Shown here: one piece after another, positions 10,501-19,083 of the stretch | Layout of the letters: each line of letters begins with the position of its first letter | Position numbering within the stretch: position 1 is the first letter of the stretch | Source of the DNA: Aurantimicrobium minutum | Lineage (GTDB): Bacteria; Actinomycetota; Actinomycetes; Actinomycetales; Microbacteriaceae | DNA: 64,000 nt | NCBI RefSeq assembly: GCF_029892845.1 | Contig: NZ_JARXVT010000004.1 | Location: 149,494 to 213,493, forward strand | Reading direction: 5' to 3' | Position numbers and translations under genes: made by a program | Notes under the pieces: generated by a model | Told to the model about the DNA's origin: nothing | What the model saw: the letters and a program-made list of their open reading frames with translations, nothing else | The model's database searches: none

Positions 10501-11047
10501 CAAAAATGTCACGAAATTCTGCAGCAGCCGCCCGTGCTTCGGCATACTGACCAATTCGCAACCGGGTCTGGATTTCTCCACCAGGACAACCAGTCGTGGC
10601 GATCAGACCTTTGCCATAGGTGTTGAGGAGATCTCTGTCCATACGTGGCTTGAAGTAATACCCCTCAAGAGAGGCCAAAGAAGACATCTTGAAAAGGTTG
10701 TGCATTCCTTCAGTAGAAGAAGAAAGCATTGTCATGTGCGTATACGCGCCACCACCTGAGACATCATCATCGCCACCGTTGTTCCAGCGAATACGTGTCT
10801 TATCTGTGCGGTGGGTGCCAGGAGTGAGGTATGCCTCTGTCCCAATAATGGGCTTGATTCCCGCATCAGTTGCTGCGTTCCAGAAGTCGTAGGCGCCGAA
10901 CATGTTTCCATGGTCAGTAATGGCAATAGCCGGCATTCCTGATTCAACAGCAGCGTTAATCAAAGGTTTGACTCGAGCAGCACCATCGAGCATCGAATAC
11001 TCAGAGTGAACGTGAAGGTGAACGAACGAGTCGTTTTCCTTGCCCAT
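7532..11047 (-). CDS. dnaE: DNA polymerase III alpha subunit
   Basis: Replicative polymerase catalytic subunit, 1171 aa. The N-terminal PHP domain begins with HVHSEYSMLDG and AITDHGN. The polymerase core has GPGRGSAAGS (about residue 373) and PDVDVDFDD with the catalytic aspartates (about 412-420). A C-terminal OB fold (VVLAGLVTEVQRR region) and tail complete it. The start is taken as ATG 11047, with GGAG 5 nt upstream; the GTG two codons earlier overlaps that SD. It lies 37 nt after lnt. Confidence 0.97.
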   Translation of the reverse strand: MGKENDSFVHLHVHSEYSMLDGAARVKPLINAAVESGMPAIAITDHGNMFGAYDFWNAATDAGIKPIIGTEAYLTPGTHRTDKTRIRWNNGGDDDVSGGGAYTHMTMLSSSTEGMHNLFKMSSLASLEGYYFKPRMDRDLLNTYGKGLIATTGCPGGEIQTRLRIGQYAEARAAAAEFRDIFGAENFFVEIMDHGLDIERRVVTDLIKLSKDLGLPLVATNDLHYTHAHDADAHAALLCVQSGSTLDDPNRFKFESNEFYLKSAAEMRRLFADYPEACDNTLLIAERCETSFEKRDLMPRFPVPEGETEASWFEKEVASGLERRFPGGVSDAHKAQAKYEVDVIIQMGFPGYFLVVSDFIAWARQQGIRVGPGRGSAAGSLASYAMGITELDPLHHGLIFERFLNPERVSMPDVDVDFDDRRRGEVIRYVTEKYGSDRVAQIVTYGTIKAKQALKDSSRVLGMPYSVGEKLTKAMPPSIMGKDITLTEIMDPQAPRYKEAADFRSVLESDVDAQTVFNTAQGIENLKRQWGVHAAGVIMSAEPLMDVIPIMKREDDGAIITQFDQPPCESLGLLKMDFLGLRNLTVIQDALVNIQNNRGITVEPELLDLDSDPATYELLSRGDTLGVFQLDGGPMRALLRQLKPTNFEDISAVIALYRPGPMGMNSHTNYALRKNGLQEIEPIHPELEEPLSEILGTTYGLIVYQEQVMAVAQKVAGFTLGQADVLRRAMGKKKKSELDKQFADFESGMLANGYSAPAVKILWDTLMPFADYAFNKAHSAGYGVLSYWTAYLKANFPAEYMAALLTSVGDSKDKLGIYLSECRRMGLNVLAPDVNESDGVFSAVGQDIRFGMGAIRNVGFGVVEHIKAARADKGRFETFHDFLKKVPTQVANKKTLESLIKAGAFDAMGNTRRALVEIHEDAVESAVSLKRNEALGQVDLFGDMFEFAEEHSQVPDRPEFTKRDKLAFEREMLGLYVSDHPLAGLELQLAKHATVTINDLTTSDSTMDGDIVVLAGLVTEVQRRIAKKSGNAYGIIKLEDFGGEMDIMLLGRTYQEFGPMLETDLVLAVKGRVNVRDDGLNIQAMSMFVPDVGAVIGQQGPLNLVLPEVRATSATIGELSAVLKRHPGDSEVRLRLTRGATARVFELPAKVNISSDLYGELKSLLGPGCLG

Positions 11048-11084
11048 TTTCACTCCAGTTTCGTAAGCCTCAAGAACTTCAATT

Positions 11085-12569
11085 CTAGGGCTTGCGGCGA
11101 ATCAAAATGAGCGACAATCCGACAATTCCCACAGCTCCGATGGTCCATTCAATGAATCGTCCAAACGCCATGGCTGGAGTGATTGTTGAACTCAGAGGAA
11201 CTGCGCTCAGCATGGCTCCAGGTTGGTAAGCAGGGATACTGTCTATCGTTTCGCCAGTGGGCGAAATTATCTCGGACGTCCCTACTGTGGAGATATTCAC
11301 AACCGAACGGCCGGTCTCTATCGCGCGGAGTCGAGCGATAGAGAGTTGTTGAAGGTTCTCAGAGGTTTTGCCAAAATCTGCATTGTTTGTCTGGGCGAGA
11401 ATGAGCTCGGCACCCTGAGAAATCATTTGATACGCCTGTTGATCGTCGGTGATATCAAAACAGATGGCGATACCAGCGAGCACACCGTTGATATCAACGA
11501 CATTTGACCGAGTTCCAAATGAATAGTTACGGGTAACAAGATCAACAAGATCAGGTTGGAATGTGCGCCACAAATCTCTGTTTGGCATGTACTCGGCAAA
11601 AGGAACCGGATGGATTTTGTCGTATTGAGCCTGGAGTCCATCGGACCACACCAACGATGAATTGAAATATCGCTCATCGCTCGTTGTGGTGATTGTTCCG
11701 GTCACGATTGGGGCTTCTATTTTTGCCGAAACGGTGGTTAACATCAGCGCAGCCAATTGGGATTGGAGGGGATCAATATCACTTGCGTTCTCTGGCCACA
11801 CAACCATATCGACGTCCTTGCCCACAAAAGGAAGAGTCCCTGAGATGTGATCTTGCAAAATCTCCCCCGGAGCGCCATGGTCGAACAATCCAGCTTTTGA
11901 GTTTCCTTGAACCGCAAGCACTTTGGTCGTGCCAGAAATATCAATGACGAAACTTGGAACAGCAATCGCAGCGACAAACACCAGGATGGGAAGAACCAGC
12001 AAGGAGCGTCGCTTCTCCCTGAGAACCTGAAATATCAAAGCCGCAGTCAGAGCAACTACGAACGTGACCCCTGCAGTTCCTACCCAGGCGACATCATGCG
12101 CAAGAGGACTTTGGGATTGCGAATGGGCGAGACGACCCCAGGAAAATCCTCCGTATGGCCACACGCTGGTAACGCTTTCTCGGAGTGTCCAGAGTGCAGC
12201 AATCACAATGCTGACGAGTCCTAGACGCCCAAAACGTGATGGCCATCTTGTTGGACCTCGATTGAGTGCTAAAGCCATGAGGGAAGCACCCAATCCAAAG
12301 AACAAGGCTTGAAGTATGCCCAGAGCAAGCCATGGCACGGGCCCCAGATATAGCGTCAACCAGTTGATCAGAGATAACCAAAAACTGGCACCCGCAGCCG
12401 TTCCAATTACGAAAGAACTCCAGAAACGGCGTCCAAGCAAGGACCACAGAAGGAGAAACACACCAATGAAAGCAAGTGGCCAAAAATTAGTGGCGGGGAA
12501 CGCTCCCTGTAAAGCGAAACCCGAAACCATAGCTAGTGCCAGGGCAATCCAGAAATTGAGTCTTTTCAT
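11085..12569 (-). CDS. lnt: Apolipoprotein N-acyltransferase
   Basis: Membrane enzyme that adds the third acyl chain to lipoproteins, 494 aa. An N-terminal block of about six hydrophobic segments precedes a nitrilase-like domain with the Glu-Lys-Cys triad visible in VVWPENASD, KIHPVPFAEY and GIAICFDI. A final transmembrane helix lies at the C-terminus (IEWTIGAVGIVGLSLIL). Its ATG directly abuts the TAA of the upstream helicase gene. Unlike several mycobacterial homologues it is not fused to a polyprenol-mannose synthase. Lipoprotein substrates nearby include CtaC and the FKBP. Confidence 0.93.
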   Translation of the reverse strand: MKRLNFWIALALAMVSGFALQGAFPATNFWPLAFIGVFLLLWSLLGRRFWSSFVIGTAAGASFWLSLINWLTLYLGPVPWLALGILQALFFGLGASLMALALNRGPTRWPSRFGRLGLVSIVIAALWTLRESVTSVWPYGGFSWGRLAHSQSQSPLAHDVAWVGTAGVTFVVALTAALIFQVLREKRRSLLVLPILVFVAAIAVPSFVIDISGTTKVLAVQGNSKAGLFDHGAPGEILQDHISGTLPFVGKDVDMVVWPENASDIDPLQSQLAALMLTTVSAKIEAPIVTGTITTTSDERYFNSSLVWSDGLQAQYDKIHPVPFAEYMPNRDLWRTFQPDLVDLVTRNYSFGTRSNVVDINGVLAGIAICFDITDDQQAYQMISQGAELILAQTNNADFGKTSENLQQLSIARLRAIETGRSVVNISTVGTSEIISPTGETIDSIPAYQPGAMLSAVPLSSTITPAMAFGRFIEWTIGAVGIVGLSLILIRRKP

Positions 12570-15014
12570 TTAGACCACCGTGGAATAGGCAACAATGCCA
12601 CGTCGAACCTGATCCAGGGCCATACGAGCTGTCTTCTGAAGATCACCTGTTGTTACCTGCGCTAACTGATCGAGAAGGTCGATAGTTTGTTTGGACCACC
12701 GCACAAAGTCACCAGCAGGCATGTCAGCGTCAAAGAGAACGTCATCTAACCGTGAACCCTTAGCCCATTTATACATAGCCAGAGAAAGTCCAGTTGCAAG
12801 AGGGTTTGTTCCAGGGAGCTCGTGATAACTCTCAAGCTCTTCTAAGTCAGACCAGAGGTTCTGTGTCTCGTGAAGTACGTCAATGAACTTCCCCCTGGGT
12901 AAATAGCGCTCATTGACCAATCCCTCTTCACGACGAGGTTCAAAAACAATTGCACACGCCATGGCGGCTAGTCCCGGGGCATCAAGCTTATCCCAGAGCT
13001 GTAGACGAATACCTTCTGCAATCAGCAAGTCGCGCTCACCATAAATTTTTCCCAAAGATTCACCCTTAGGAGTGAGCGAAAACTCAGAGCCCTGAGGGTC
13101 TTTCATGAGGTAGTCCATGTCCACCAACACATCACAGACACGATCAAATATCCGCGCAACTGCACCTGTTCGAGTGTTGATTTGTTGCACGAGCTTGTCG
13201 GTTTCACGCTTTAGTCTCCACCAACGCTCTGCCCAACGTGCATGTTGTTCACGATCGGGACAGTGATGACATGAGTGGCTTTTTAGCTGCTTACGCAATG
13301 AGTTCAACTCAGAGCTACGTTTCTCTTTTGCTGCTCGTGAACCGGCTTCAGTTTGTTTTTCTAAATCCGTCAACTTGCGACGCAGTGCAGCGTATTCCAC
13401 GAAGTCACCTAAGTGGCATGTCATGGGTTCGGAATATCCGCTGAGAGTCTCTTCCTGCTGTTTGACCTTACGGGCAAGATCAACCACGGCTCGGTCTGCC
13501 TGGAATTGGGCAAAGCTGCTTTCCAGGATTTCACGTGTGCGACTTCGACCAAACTGTTCAATCAGGTTGATTGCCATGTTGTAAGTAGGACGGAAGCTGG
13601 AGTTCAGAGGATATGTTCGCCTGCTGGCAAGAGAAGCTACCGTCTGAGGATCTAAGTTGTTGGCCCATTGAATGAGAGAGTGGCCTTCAACGTCAATCCC
13701 GCGACGTCCAGCACGACCGGTGAGCTGGGTGTACTCCCCCGGCGTGAGTGGGACTCGAGCTTCACCGTTGAACTTTTCAAGTTTCTCCAACACCACTGTT
13801 CGTGCTGGCATGTTGATACCCAACGCGAGTGTTTCAGTTGCAAATACAACCTTGACGAGTTTCTTTTGGAAAAGCTCTTCGACGACTTCCTTGAAAGCAG
13901 GAAGCAACCCAGCGTGGTGAGCTGCCACACCACGTTCAAGACCTTCGAGCCACTCCCAGTAGCCCAACACACCTAAATCTTCATCGGCAAGGGTGCTGCA
14001 CCGATCTTCCACAATGTCACGAATGATTTCTCGTTCTTCAGCATCAGTGAGTCGAATACCAGAGCGCAAGACCTGAGAAACAGCTTGATCACAGCCTGCT
14101 CGGCTGAATATGAAGGAAATAGCGGGAAGTAGATTCTTTTCATCAAGAAGTTGAATGATGTCAGCACGTTCCATGCGGCCTTGTAGAGGCTGGTTTTGTG
14201 CATATTGTGGACGATTATTTCGTCCACCTCGATGAGCATTGCGACCTGCGGAACGCATGTGAGGTGCACGTTGGTTGGAGTGAGCAAGGCGTAAGAGTTC
14301 AGGATTTACTCGATGTTCTGCAGCAGCGTGTGAACCATCGAAGAGGTCAATGAATTTGTTACCAACCAAAACATGCTGGTCAAGAGGAACAGGGCGGTCT
14401 TCAGAAACGATGATGTCAGTATTGCCACGAACTGCCTGCAGCCAATCACCAAACTCTTCCGCGTTCGAGACGGTAGCGCTCAAGCCCACCAGTCTGACGT
14501 GTTGGGGCAGGTGGATGATGACTTCTTCCCAGACAGCTCCTCGGAATCTATCTGCCAAGTAGTGGATTTCATCCATCACAACAAAGCGGAGATCTTTCAA
14601 CAGATCGCTATCTGCATAGAGCATGTTGCGCAGAACTTCAGTCGTCATGACGACGATTCGAGCCCCAGAATTGATATTTGTATCGCCGGTCAGGATACCG
14701 ACGTTTTCTGCGCCCCACTCTTCTACGAACTCGTTGTATTTCTGGTTCGACAAGGCCTTCATGGGAGTGGTGTAGAAAAGCTTGTCAGCCGGGGTGCTCA
14801 TGGCCAAGAAGACGGCAAACTCTGCCACAACTGTCTTTCCTGCACCTGTCGGAGCAGCAACCAGAACACTATTTCCGGATTCCAATACGTTCGCAGCCGC
14901 AATCTGGAAGGGGTCTAAATCGAATGTGCGCTTTTCTCGAAACTCATTGACGAGAGGAGTTTTAGAACGTGCTTGTGCTTGCGCAAAGCGTTCAGCAGCT
15001 GAAAGTTCGGCCAT
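12570..15014 (-). CDS. helY: DEAD/DEAH-box RNA helicase, HelY/Ski2-like
   Basis: SF2 helicase of 814 aa, predicted to act on RNA. Motif I is APTGAGKT (about residues 54-61), motif II is DEIHYL, motif III is GLSATV, and the helicase-C domain ends in QLTGRAGRRG. A C-terminal domain with a Cys/His cluster (HSCHHCPDREQH) follows, as in actinobacterial HelY. It is 3 nt downstream of tatC, matching the conserved pafBC-tatAC-helY order. Its exact substrate is unproven. Confidence 0.93.
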   Translation of the reverse strand: MAELSAAERFAQAQARSKTPLVNEFREKRTFDLDPFQIAAANVLESGNSVLVAAPTGAGKTVVAEFAVFLAMSTPADKLFYTTPMKALSNQKYNEFVEEWGAENVGILTGDTNINSGARIVVMTTEVLRNMLYADSDLLKDLRFVVMDEIHYLADRFRGAVWEEVIIHLPQHVRLVGLSATVSNAEEFGDWLQAVRGNTDIIVSEDRPVPLDQHVLVGNKFIDLFDGSHAAAEHRVNPELLRLAHSNQRAPHMRSAGRNAHRGGRNNRPQYAQNQPLQGRMERADIIQLLDEKNLLPAISFIFSRAGCDQAVSQVLRSGIRLTDAEEREIIRDIVEDRCSTLADEDLGVLGYWEWLEGLERGVAAHHAGLLPAFKEVVEELFQKKLVKVVFATETLALGINMPARTVVLEKLEKFNGEARVPLTPGEYTQLTGRAGRRGIDVEGHSLIQWANNLDPQTVASLASRRTYPLNSSFRPTYNMAINLIEQFGRSRTREILESSFAQFQADRAVVDLARKVKQQEETLSGYSEPMTCHLGDFVEYAALRRKLTDLEKQTEAGSRAAKEKRSSELNSLRKQLKSHSCHHCPDREQHARWAERWWRLKRETDKLVQQINTRTGAVARIFDRVCDVLVDMDYLMKDPQGSEFSLTPKGESLGKIYGERDLLIAEGIRLQLWDKLDAPGLAAMACAIVFEPRREEGLVNERYLPRGKFIDVLHETQNLWSDLEELESYHELPGTNPLATGLSLAMYKWAKGSRLDDVLFDADMPAGDFVRWSKQTIDLLDQLAQVTTGDLQKTARMALDQVRRGIVAYSTVV

Positions 15015-15017
15015 CGG

Positions 15018-15842
15018 CTATGCCGACAGTGCTTCAGTTGGAGGAAGCGAGCTTGCCTGATCGTCACTATATTCTGAAACCTTTTTGGTCTTTCGACGAT
15101 CATGGAGCCATGCGATTCCAGCAGCCAAGAAATACAGCAGAACCATGGGAATCGCCAGGAGGAACATGGACAGCACATCTGCAGCAGGAGTCGCAATAGC
15201 AGTGAAGAGAGTAATCACAAGAACTGCAATGCGCCAGGCTTTGATGATGCTGTAGGCAGAAAGTAGACCAGCGAAATTGAACAAGACCAAAAATACCGGC
15301 AGGACGAAAGCTACTCCCACGACAAGCACTAGCTTGAGAACAAAATCGAAGTACGTTTTGGCCGTGATGATGGTGGCATCGTCACTAGGAGCAAAGCTCG
15401 TCATCAGGGCCACTATGTGGGGGTAGACATACCAACCCGCTGCACAACCAGCTAGAAATAACGGAATTGCACTGAGCATGAAGCCCAAGGTGTATTTGAT
15501 TTCACGTTTTGTCAGCCCTGGCATGAAAAATGCCCAAATTTGATAGAGCCAGAACGGGCTTGAAATGACGATGCCGACTGTGAAAGCAATCTGAAGCTTC
15601 AAATCGAAGGCACTGGTGATGCCGTCATAATTCAGGGTGGCGACTCGACCTTGTTCAGAAGCTACAAGAAAAATCGGTTCCCGCAGTTGTGACAGAAGGA
15701 AATCTGCTGAGAACCAGCCGAGCAAAGCACCTATGACGATAAAGAGGGCAGAGAAATATAGCCTTTTGCGAAGCTCAACAAGATGTCCACCAAGGGACAT
15801 CTTTCCTTCGCGCCTGGAGGCTTTAGTCTGCCGTGCCGCCAT
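15018..15842 (-). CDS. tatC: Sec-independent translocase subunit TatC
   Basis: Receptor and core of the twin-arginine export system, 274 aa, six predicted membrane spans. The TatC signature GGHLVELRKRLY near the N-terminus, the conserved Pro/Glu-rich first periplasmic region and FWLYQIWAFFMPGLTKRE are visible. A cytoplasmic basic, then acidic, tail closes the protein. It lies 6 nt downstream of tatA. No tatB-like gene is adjacent, as in other actinobacteria where it is elsewhere. Confidence 0.96.
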   Translation of the reverse strand: MAARQTKASRREGKMSLGGHLVELRKRLYFSALFIVIGALLGWFSADFLLSQLREPIFLVASEQGRVATLNYDGITSAFDLKLQIAFTVGIVISSPFWLYQIWAFFMPGLTKREIKYTLGFMLSAIPLFLAGCAAGWYVYPHIVALMTSFAPSDDATIITAKTYFDFVLKLVLVVGVAFVLPVFLVLFNFAGLLSAYSIIKAWRIAVLVITLFTAIATPAADVLSMFLLAIPMVLLYFLAAGIAWLHDRRKTKKVSEYSDDQASSLPPTEALSA

Positions 15843-15848
15843 GGGCTA

Positions 15849-16058
15849 CTAAGCGGACTTTGACGAGTCGCTTGAATCGGTAGAACTTGAGTCAGAAGGA
15901 GTCTGACCATCTTCCTTCATCTGCTTCACTTCACTTTTGAAGATGCGCATGGACTGCCCCAACGAACGAGCAAGACCAGGAAGCTTGGGTGCACCGAACA
16001 ACAAAAGAATGATGGCAATGATGATGAGCAAGTGCCAACCGGAGAGATTTCCTAGCAT
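15849..16058 (-). CDS. tatA: Sec-independent translocase subunit TatA
   Basis: Pore-forming Tat component, 69 aa. One N-terminal transmembrane helix ([15 protein letters not shown]) is followed by the [15 protein letters not shown] hinge and amphipathic helix, then a Ser/Asp-rich tail. The start ATG at 16058 has AAGGGAAG upstream. It lies between pafC and tatC, the usual actinobacterial order. Confidence 0.95.
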   Translation of the reverse strand: MLGNLSGWHLLIIIAIILLLFGAPKLPGLARSLGQSMRIFKSEVKQMKEDGQTPSDSSSTDSSDSSKSA

Positions 16059-16100
16059 CTGTACTTCCCTTTGAATTGTTGCGATGGTGTTGTCTATAGT

Positions 16101-17066
16101 TTAGGCGCTATAGCGAGAGAGTGCCTGCCGCGACCACTCGCTCACAGTGTCAATAGCTACTTGTGGCGAGATGACCCGGATAGATCCCGGAAACTGTGCC
16201 ACAAAGACAGAAACGCTTCCAAGGTCACTAAAAGCGACCTCAACTTCGATCTCATCATCGGAACGTGCGCCTGTTACCTCGGGACGATAGGCCGCCAGCA
16301 GAGATAAAGCTGACTCCTCAACGGCAAAAGTAACCCGAATGTCTGTGTCTTTGATCTCGAAAAGTTCGTCAGAAAGATCGTGAGCTGTCAGCGTTGTCTG
16401 AATTGATTCCCCAGTCAGGGAGAGTTGAGAAATTCGGTCCAATCGAAAAGTGCGCAACGCTTGACGTTCGTGACACCAGCCACGGAGATACCAAGACTCC
16501 CCCACTAGGTCTAACCGCAAGGGATCAACTGATCGAGGAGTGAGTTCTCCAATGGCAGAACGATACTCAAAACCGACGCTATGACCGGACGTCACAGCCT
16601 GACGGATGACATCGAGGTCAACGGGGACTGGCGCTGGTGTAACAAGGAGATTTTCTGGTTCGGCCGATGCTCCAGAAGCAATCTTGAGAACGAGCTTGTC
16701 AATAATGGACCTATCCCGTTCGGGAACGATTCCAGAAATGTATTGAAGGCCAGCAAGGAGCGCAGCTGCTTCACGAGCTGAGAACCTGGGTGTCGATTCA
16801 ACCCCAACATGTTGCCAAAGTTCAACAATGTGTTCTTGTTCAAACAAGTCCCAGTTGATGTCAAAGAGATCCTGGTGTTGGTAGTACCCGTCATCGCCGG
16901 GAACACCAGACATCGCAAGTAGTTGAACGAGTTCATCTACTTGGGATGTCGTCAAGTCAAAATGCGTTGCCAATTGCTCGACAGGAACTGGACCTTGTTC
17001 AATCAGATAGGGAACAAATGACATCAGGTATGTCACTCTGTCTGCAGCTTCCAAACGTGTGGCCAT
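16101..17066 (-). CDS. pafC: WYL-domain transcription regulator PafC
   Basis: 321-aa helix-turn-helix/WYL/WCX protein. In mycobacteria PafB and PafC act together as a DNA-damage-responsive transcription activator that is independent of LexA/RecA. Visible features are an N-terminal winged-HTH-like segment (VEQLATHFDLTTSQVDELVQLL), a central WYL domain containing SWYLRGWCHERQALRTFRLDRI, and a C-terminal WCX extension. Its ATG overlaps the pafB stop by 1 nt. Retention here without adjacent proteasome genes fits a role in DNA damage rather than pupylation. Confidence 0.93.
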   Translation of the reverse strand: MATRLEAADRVTYLMSFVPYLIEQGPVPVEQLATHFDLTTSQVDELVQLLAMSGVPGDDGYYQHQDLFDINWDLFEQEHIVELWQHVGVESTPRFSAREAAALLAGLQYISGIVPERDRSIIDKLVLKIASGASAEPENLLVTPAPVPVDLDVIRQAVTSGHSVGFEYRSAIGELTPRSVDPLRLDLVGESWYLRGWCHERQALRTFRLDRISQLSLTGESIQTTLTAHDLSDELFEIKDTDIRVTFAVEESALSLLAAYRPEVTGARSDDEIEVEVAFSDLGSVSVFVAQFPGSIRVISPQVAIDTVSEWSRQALSRYSA

Positions 17067-18061
17067 TAGTTGCGCCCTTCATGGAGAGCGGAAATCGTTA
17101 CCAACCGTGAACGCACTGCGTGAATCAACTCTGGCGGCGATTCAACAGTGAGTTGCCCACCGAAGACCGCCAGATCATCAGCGAGAAGTTCCACATCTGA
17201 GTATCCGAAAGACAGAGACGTGTGAGTGGGGTCTAGCTGATATTTGGAGGCAAGCCGAAGTTGAGCATCTGACCCCGGCACTACCGATACTGATGCAGAA
17301 TTTAGCCGAGTAAGAGATTCAAGTTCTTGCTGAAGTCGCTGAGCGTATTGTTCTGGAGAAAGAGGGTACGTTTTCTGTGGAATGCGGGTAGGTACAGAAA
17401 CAATGCGCTTAAGAAGAAAGGTTCGCTCTGCCTGAACATCGAGGTCAAAGGCCAAAACATACCAAAGTCCACCCCAGTTCAACACCGCTAACGGAGATGC
17501 CGTTCGTTGTTGCGGTTTGCTATCACCGGGTTTGAGATAGCTGAAGGAAAGGATGAGCTCATTCTCTAACGCATCTTCAATTGCAGCGAAAGCTCGGTCA
17601 TTAGTCCTGATGTGAGGGGCGACACCGATGAGGGGATCATTTGCTGAAACACCAAGCGATTTGATTTTGGTCAATGCATGACGCGAATCACTAGAAAGTG
17701 ACGCCTCCCTCCAGGCATTCGCGGCCACATTGAGCAACGTAAGTTCATCTGAGCTGAAAGTGACATCTTCAGGAAAGTCATAATTGCGTCGTGAAATGGA
17801 GTATCTGATGTGGTGAGTTTGACCCTCTTCTTCGGGCAACTCCAATGTGTCGATGATGACACCCATCGAACGTATTTCATCCTTGTCGCGTTCAAACATC
17901 TTGTCGAGAGAAGTGTTGCCATTGAAGTCATAGATGTCGCTATAACCACGAACGGTCTTCAGGATCTCGTTCTTTGTAAGACCTTCTCGCGATGACACGA
18001 GAGCAAGAATGAGACTGAAAAGACGGTCTTCTTTCTTAACTCTATTTTCTGCTCGGGCCAT
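17066..18061 (-). CDS. pafB: WYL-domain transcription regulator PafB
   Basis: 331-aa partner of PafC with the same HTH-WYL-WCX layout. The HTH lies within residues 1-60 (REGLTKNEILKTVRGY), and the WYL core contains LNWGGLWYVLAFDLDVQAERTFLLKRI. The start ATG at 18061 has GGAG 6 nt upstream. It sits 11 nt after the FKBP gene and overlaps pafC, so the two regulators are translationally coupled. Confidence 0.93.
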   Translation of the reverse strand: MARAENRVKKEDRLFSLILALVSSREGLTKNEILKTVRGYSDIYDFNGNTSLDKMFERDKDEIRSMGVIIDTLELPEEEGQTHHIRYSISRRNYDFPEDVTFSSDELTLLNVAANAWREASLSSDSRHALTKIKSLGVSANDPLIGVAPHIRTNDRAFAAIEDALENELILSFSYLKPGDSKPQQRTASPLAVLNWGGLWYVLAFDLDVQAERTFLLKRIVSVPTRIPQKTYPLSPEQYAQRLQQELESLTRLNSASVSVVPGSDAQLRLASKYQLDPTHTSLSFGYSDVELLADDLAVFGGQLTVESPPELIHAVRSRLVTISALHEGRN

Positions 18062-18072
18062 CTTCTTCTCCG

Positions 18073-19017
18073 TTAGGGAGTAGTACCCAGGATGTCGATC
18101 ACGAAGACCAAAGTGGATCCAGAAGGGATCGTGCCTTTGTCTTGGTCGCCATAGCCCAAATCAGGAGGAATGATGGCGACAATCTGTGAACCCACGGTTT
18201 GGCCTTCTAACGCTTGAGCGAATCCAGGAACGACGCCATTCAAGCTAAGGGTTGCTGGAGTATTTCGTGACCAACTGGAGTCGAAGACAGTTCCATCGTT
18301 CCAGAGCACACCTGTGTAGTGAACGGTTACGGAACCGCCTGCTTGAACAACAGGGCCATCACCCTTTTTGAGAACTTCAACTTTGAGTTCGGTAGGCGCT
18401 GTGGACTTGGGAACCGTCACGCCGGGAACGCCATTGGCATCTAGTACGACAGCTGGGAAACCGTCTTGCGCGGGTTGGTCCTTGCCATTTGCTTTGGCCA
18501 AGCTTGTTGAGACCAAATCAGCAACAACGACAAGGCTGGTGTCCTTGCCTAGGTCGCCAACAGGTGCACCATTTTGATCAAGAAGATCTGTGGGGGCAAT
18601 AACAGAAACAATCTGACTGCCTGCAGGTGCACACTGAATCGTCGCGACCAGACCGTGAATCAGAGAGTTGTCGTCGAGTGAGGAAGTTTGAAGATCAGTG
18701 CCGTCGTATTTGGTCTGACCCAGAATGTCGCCAGTTTCACCGTTGTAGATGGTGAAGTCGAGCGTGACAGCTCCACCAGGCAAAGCCGGAGCACCGTCGC
18801 CCTTGACGAGAATCTTTCGTTCGGTTTTAGATGCCGTCAAAGGAGTGGGGAACGTAGCAGTAGGCAATTCACCGAAACCACCACTGACTTTGACCTTGTC
18901 AACTGCAGAACCGGACTCAGCCAGTGGTGTGCACGAAGCGTCAGAAGATGACGAATTGCACGCACTCAGGCCGACAATCAGGGCAATACTGACAAAAAGG
19001 GCAGAACTACGACGCAC
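18073..19017 (-). CDS. FKBP-type peptidyl-prolyl isomerase lipoprotein (two FKBP-like domains)
   Basis: Predicted surface-anchored prolyl isomerase. The GTG at 19017 gives a 314-aa protein with a compact lipoprotein signal (RRSSALFVSIALIVGLSAC) and a GAGGA just upstream. An upstream in-frame GTG at 19059 would add 14 residues. The C-terminal half is a canonical FKBP domain (VHYTGVLWNDGTVFDSSW, GFAQALEGQTVGSQ, IPPDLGYGD, TLVFVIDIL). The N-terminal half is a diverged FKBP-like repeat without these active-site residues. In related genomes this gene separates pafA from pafB; here it follows trmI directly. Confidence 0.88.
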   Translation of the reverse strand: MRRSSALFVSIALIVGLSACNSSSSDASCTPLAESGSAVDKVKVSGGFGELPTATFPTPLTASKTERKILVKGDGAPALPGGAVTLDFTIYNGETGDILGQTKYDGTDLQTSSLDDNSLIHGLVATIQCAPAGSQIVSVIAPTDLLDQNGAPVGDLGKDTSLVVVADLVSTSLAKANGKDQPAQDGFPAVVLDANGVPGVTVPKSTAPTELKVEVLKKGDGPVVQAGGSVTVHYTGVLWNDGTVFDSSWSRNTPATLSLNGVVPGFAQALEGQTVGSQIVAIIPPDLGYGDQDKGTIPSGSTLVFVIDILGTTP

Positions 19018-19083
19018 AATTCCTCGCAAAAATAGGTATGAGGAAGATTCCCTCAGCACGCTCTAGCCTATGTCGTGAATTTA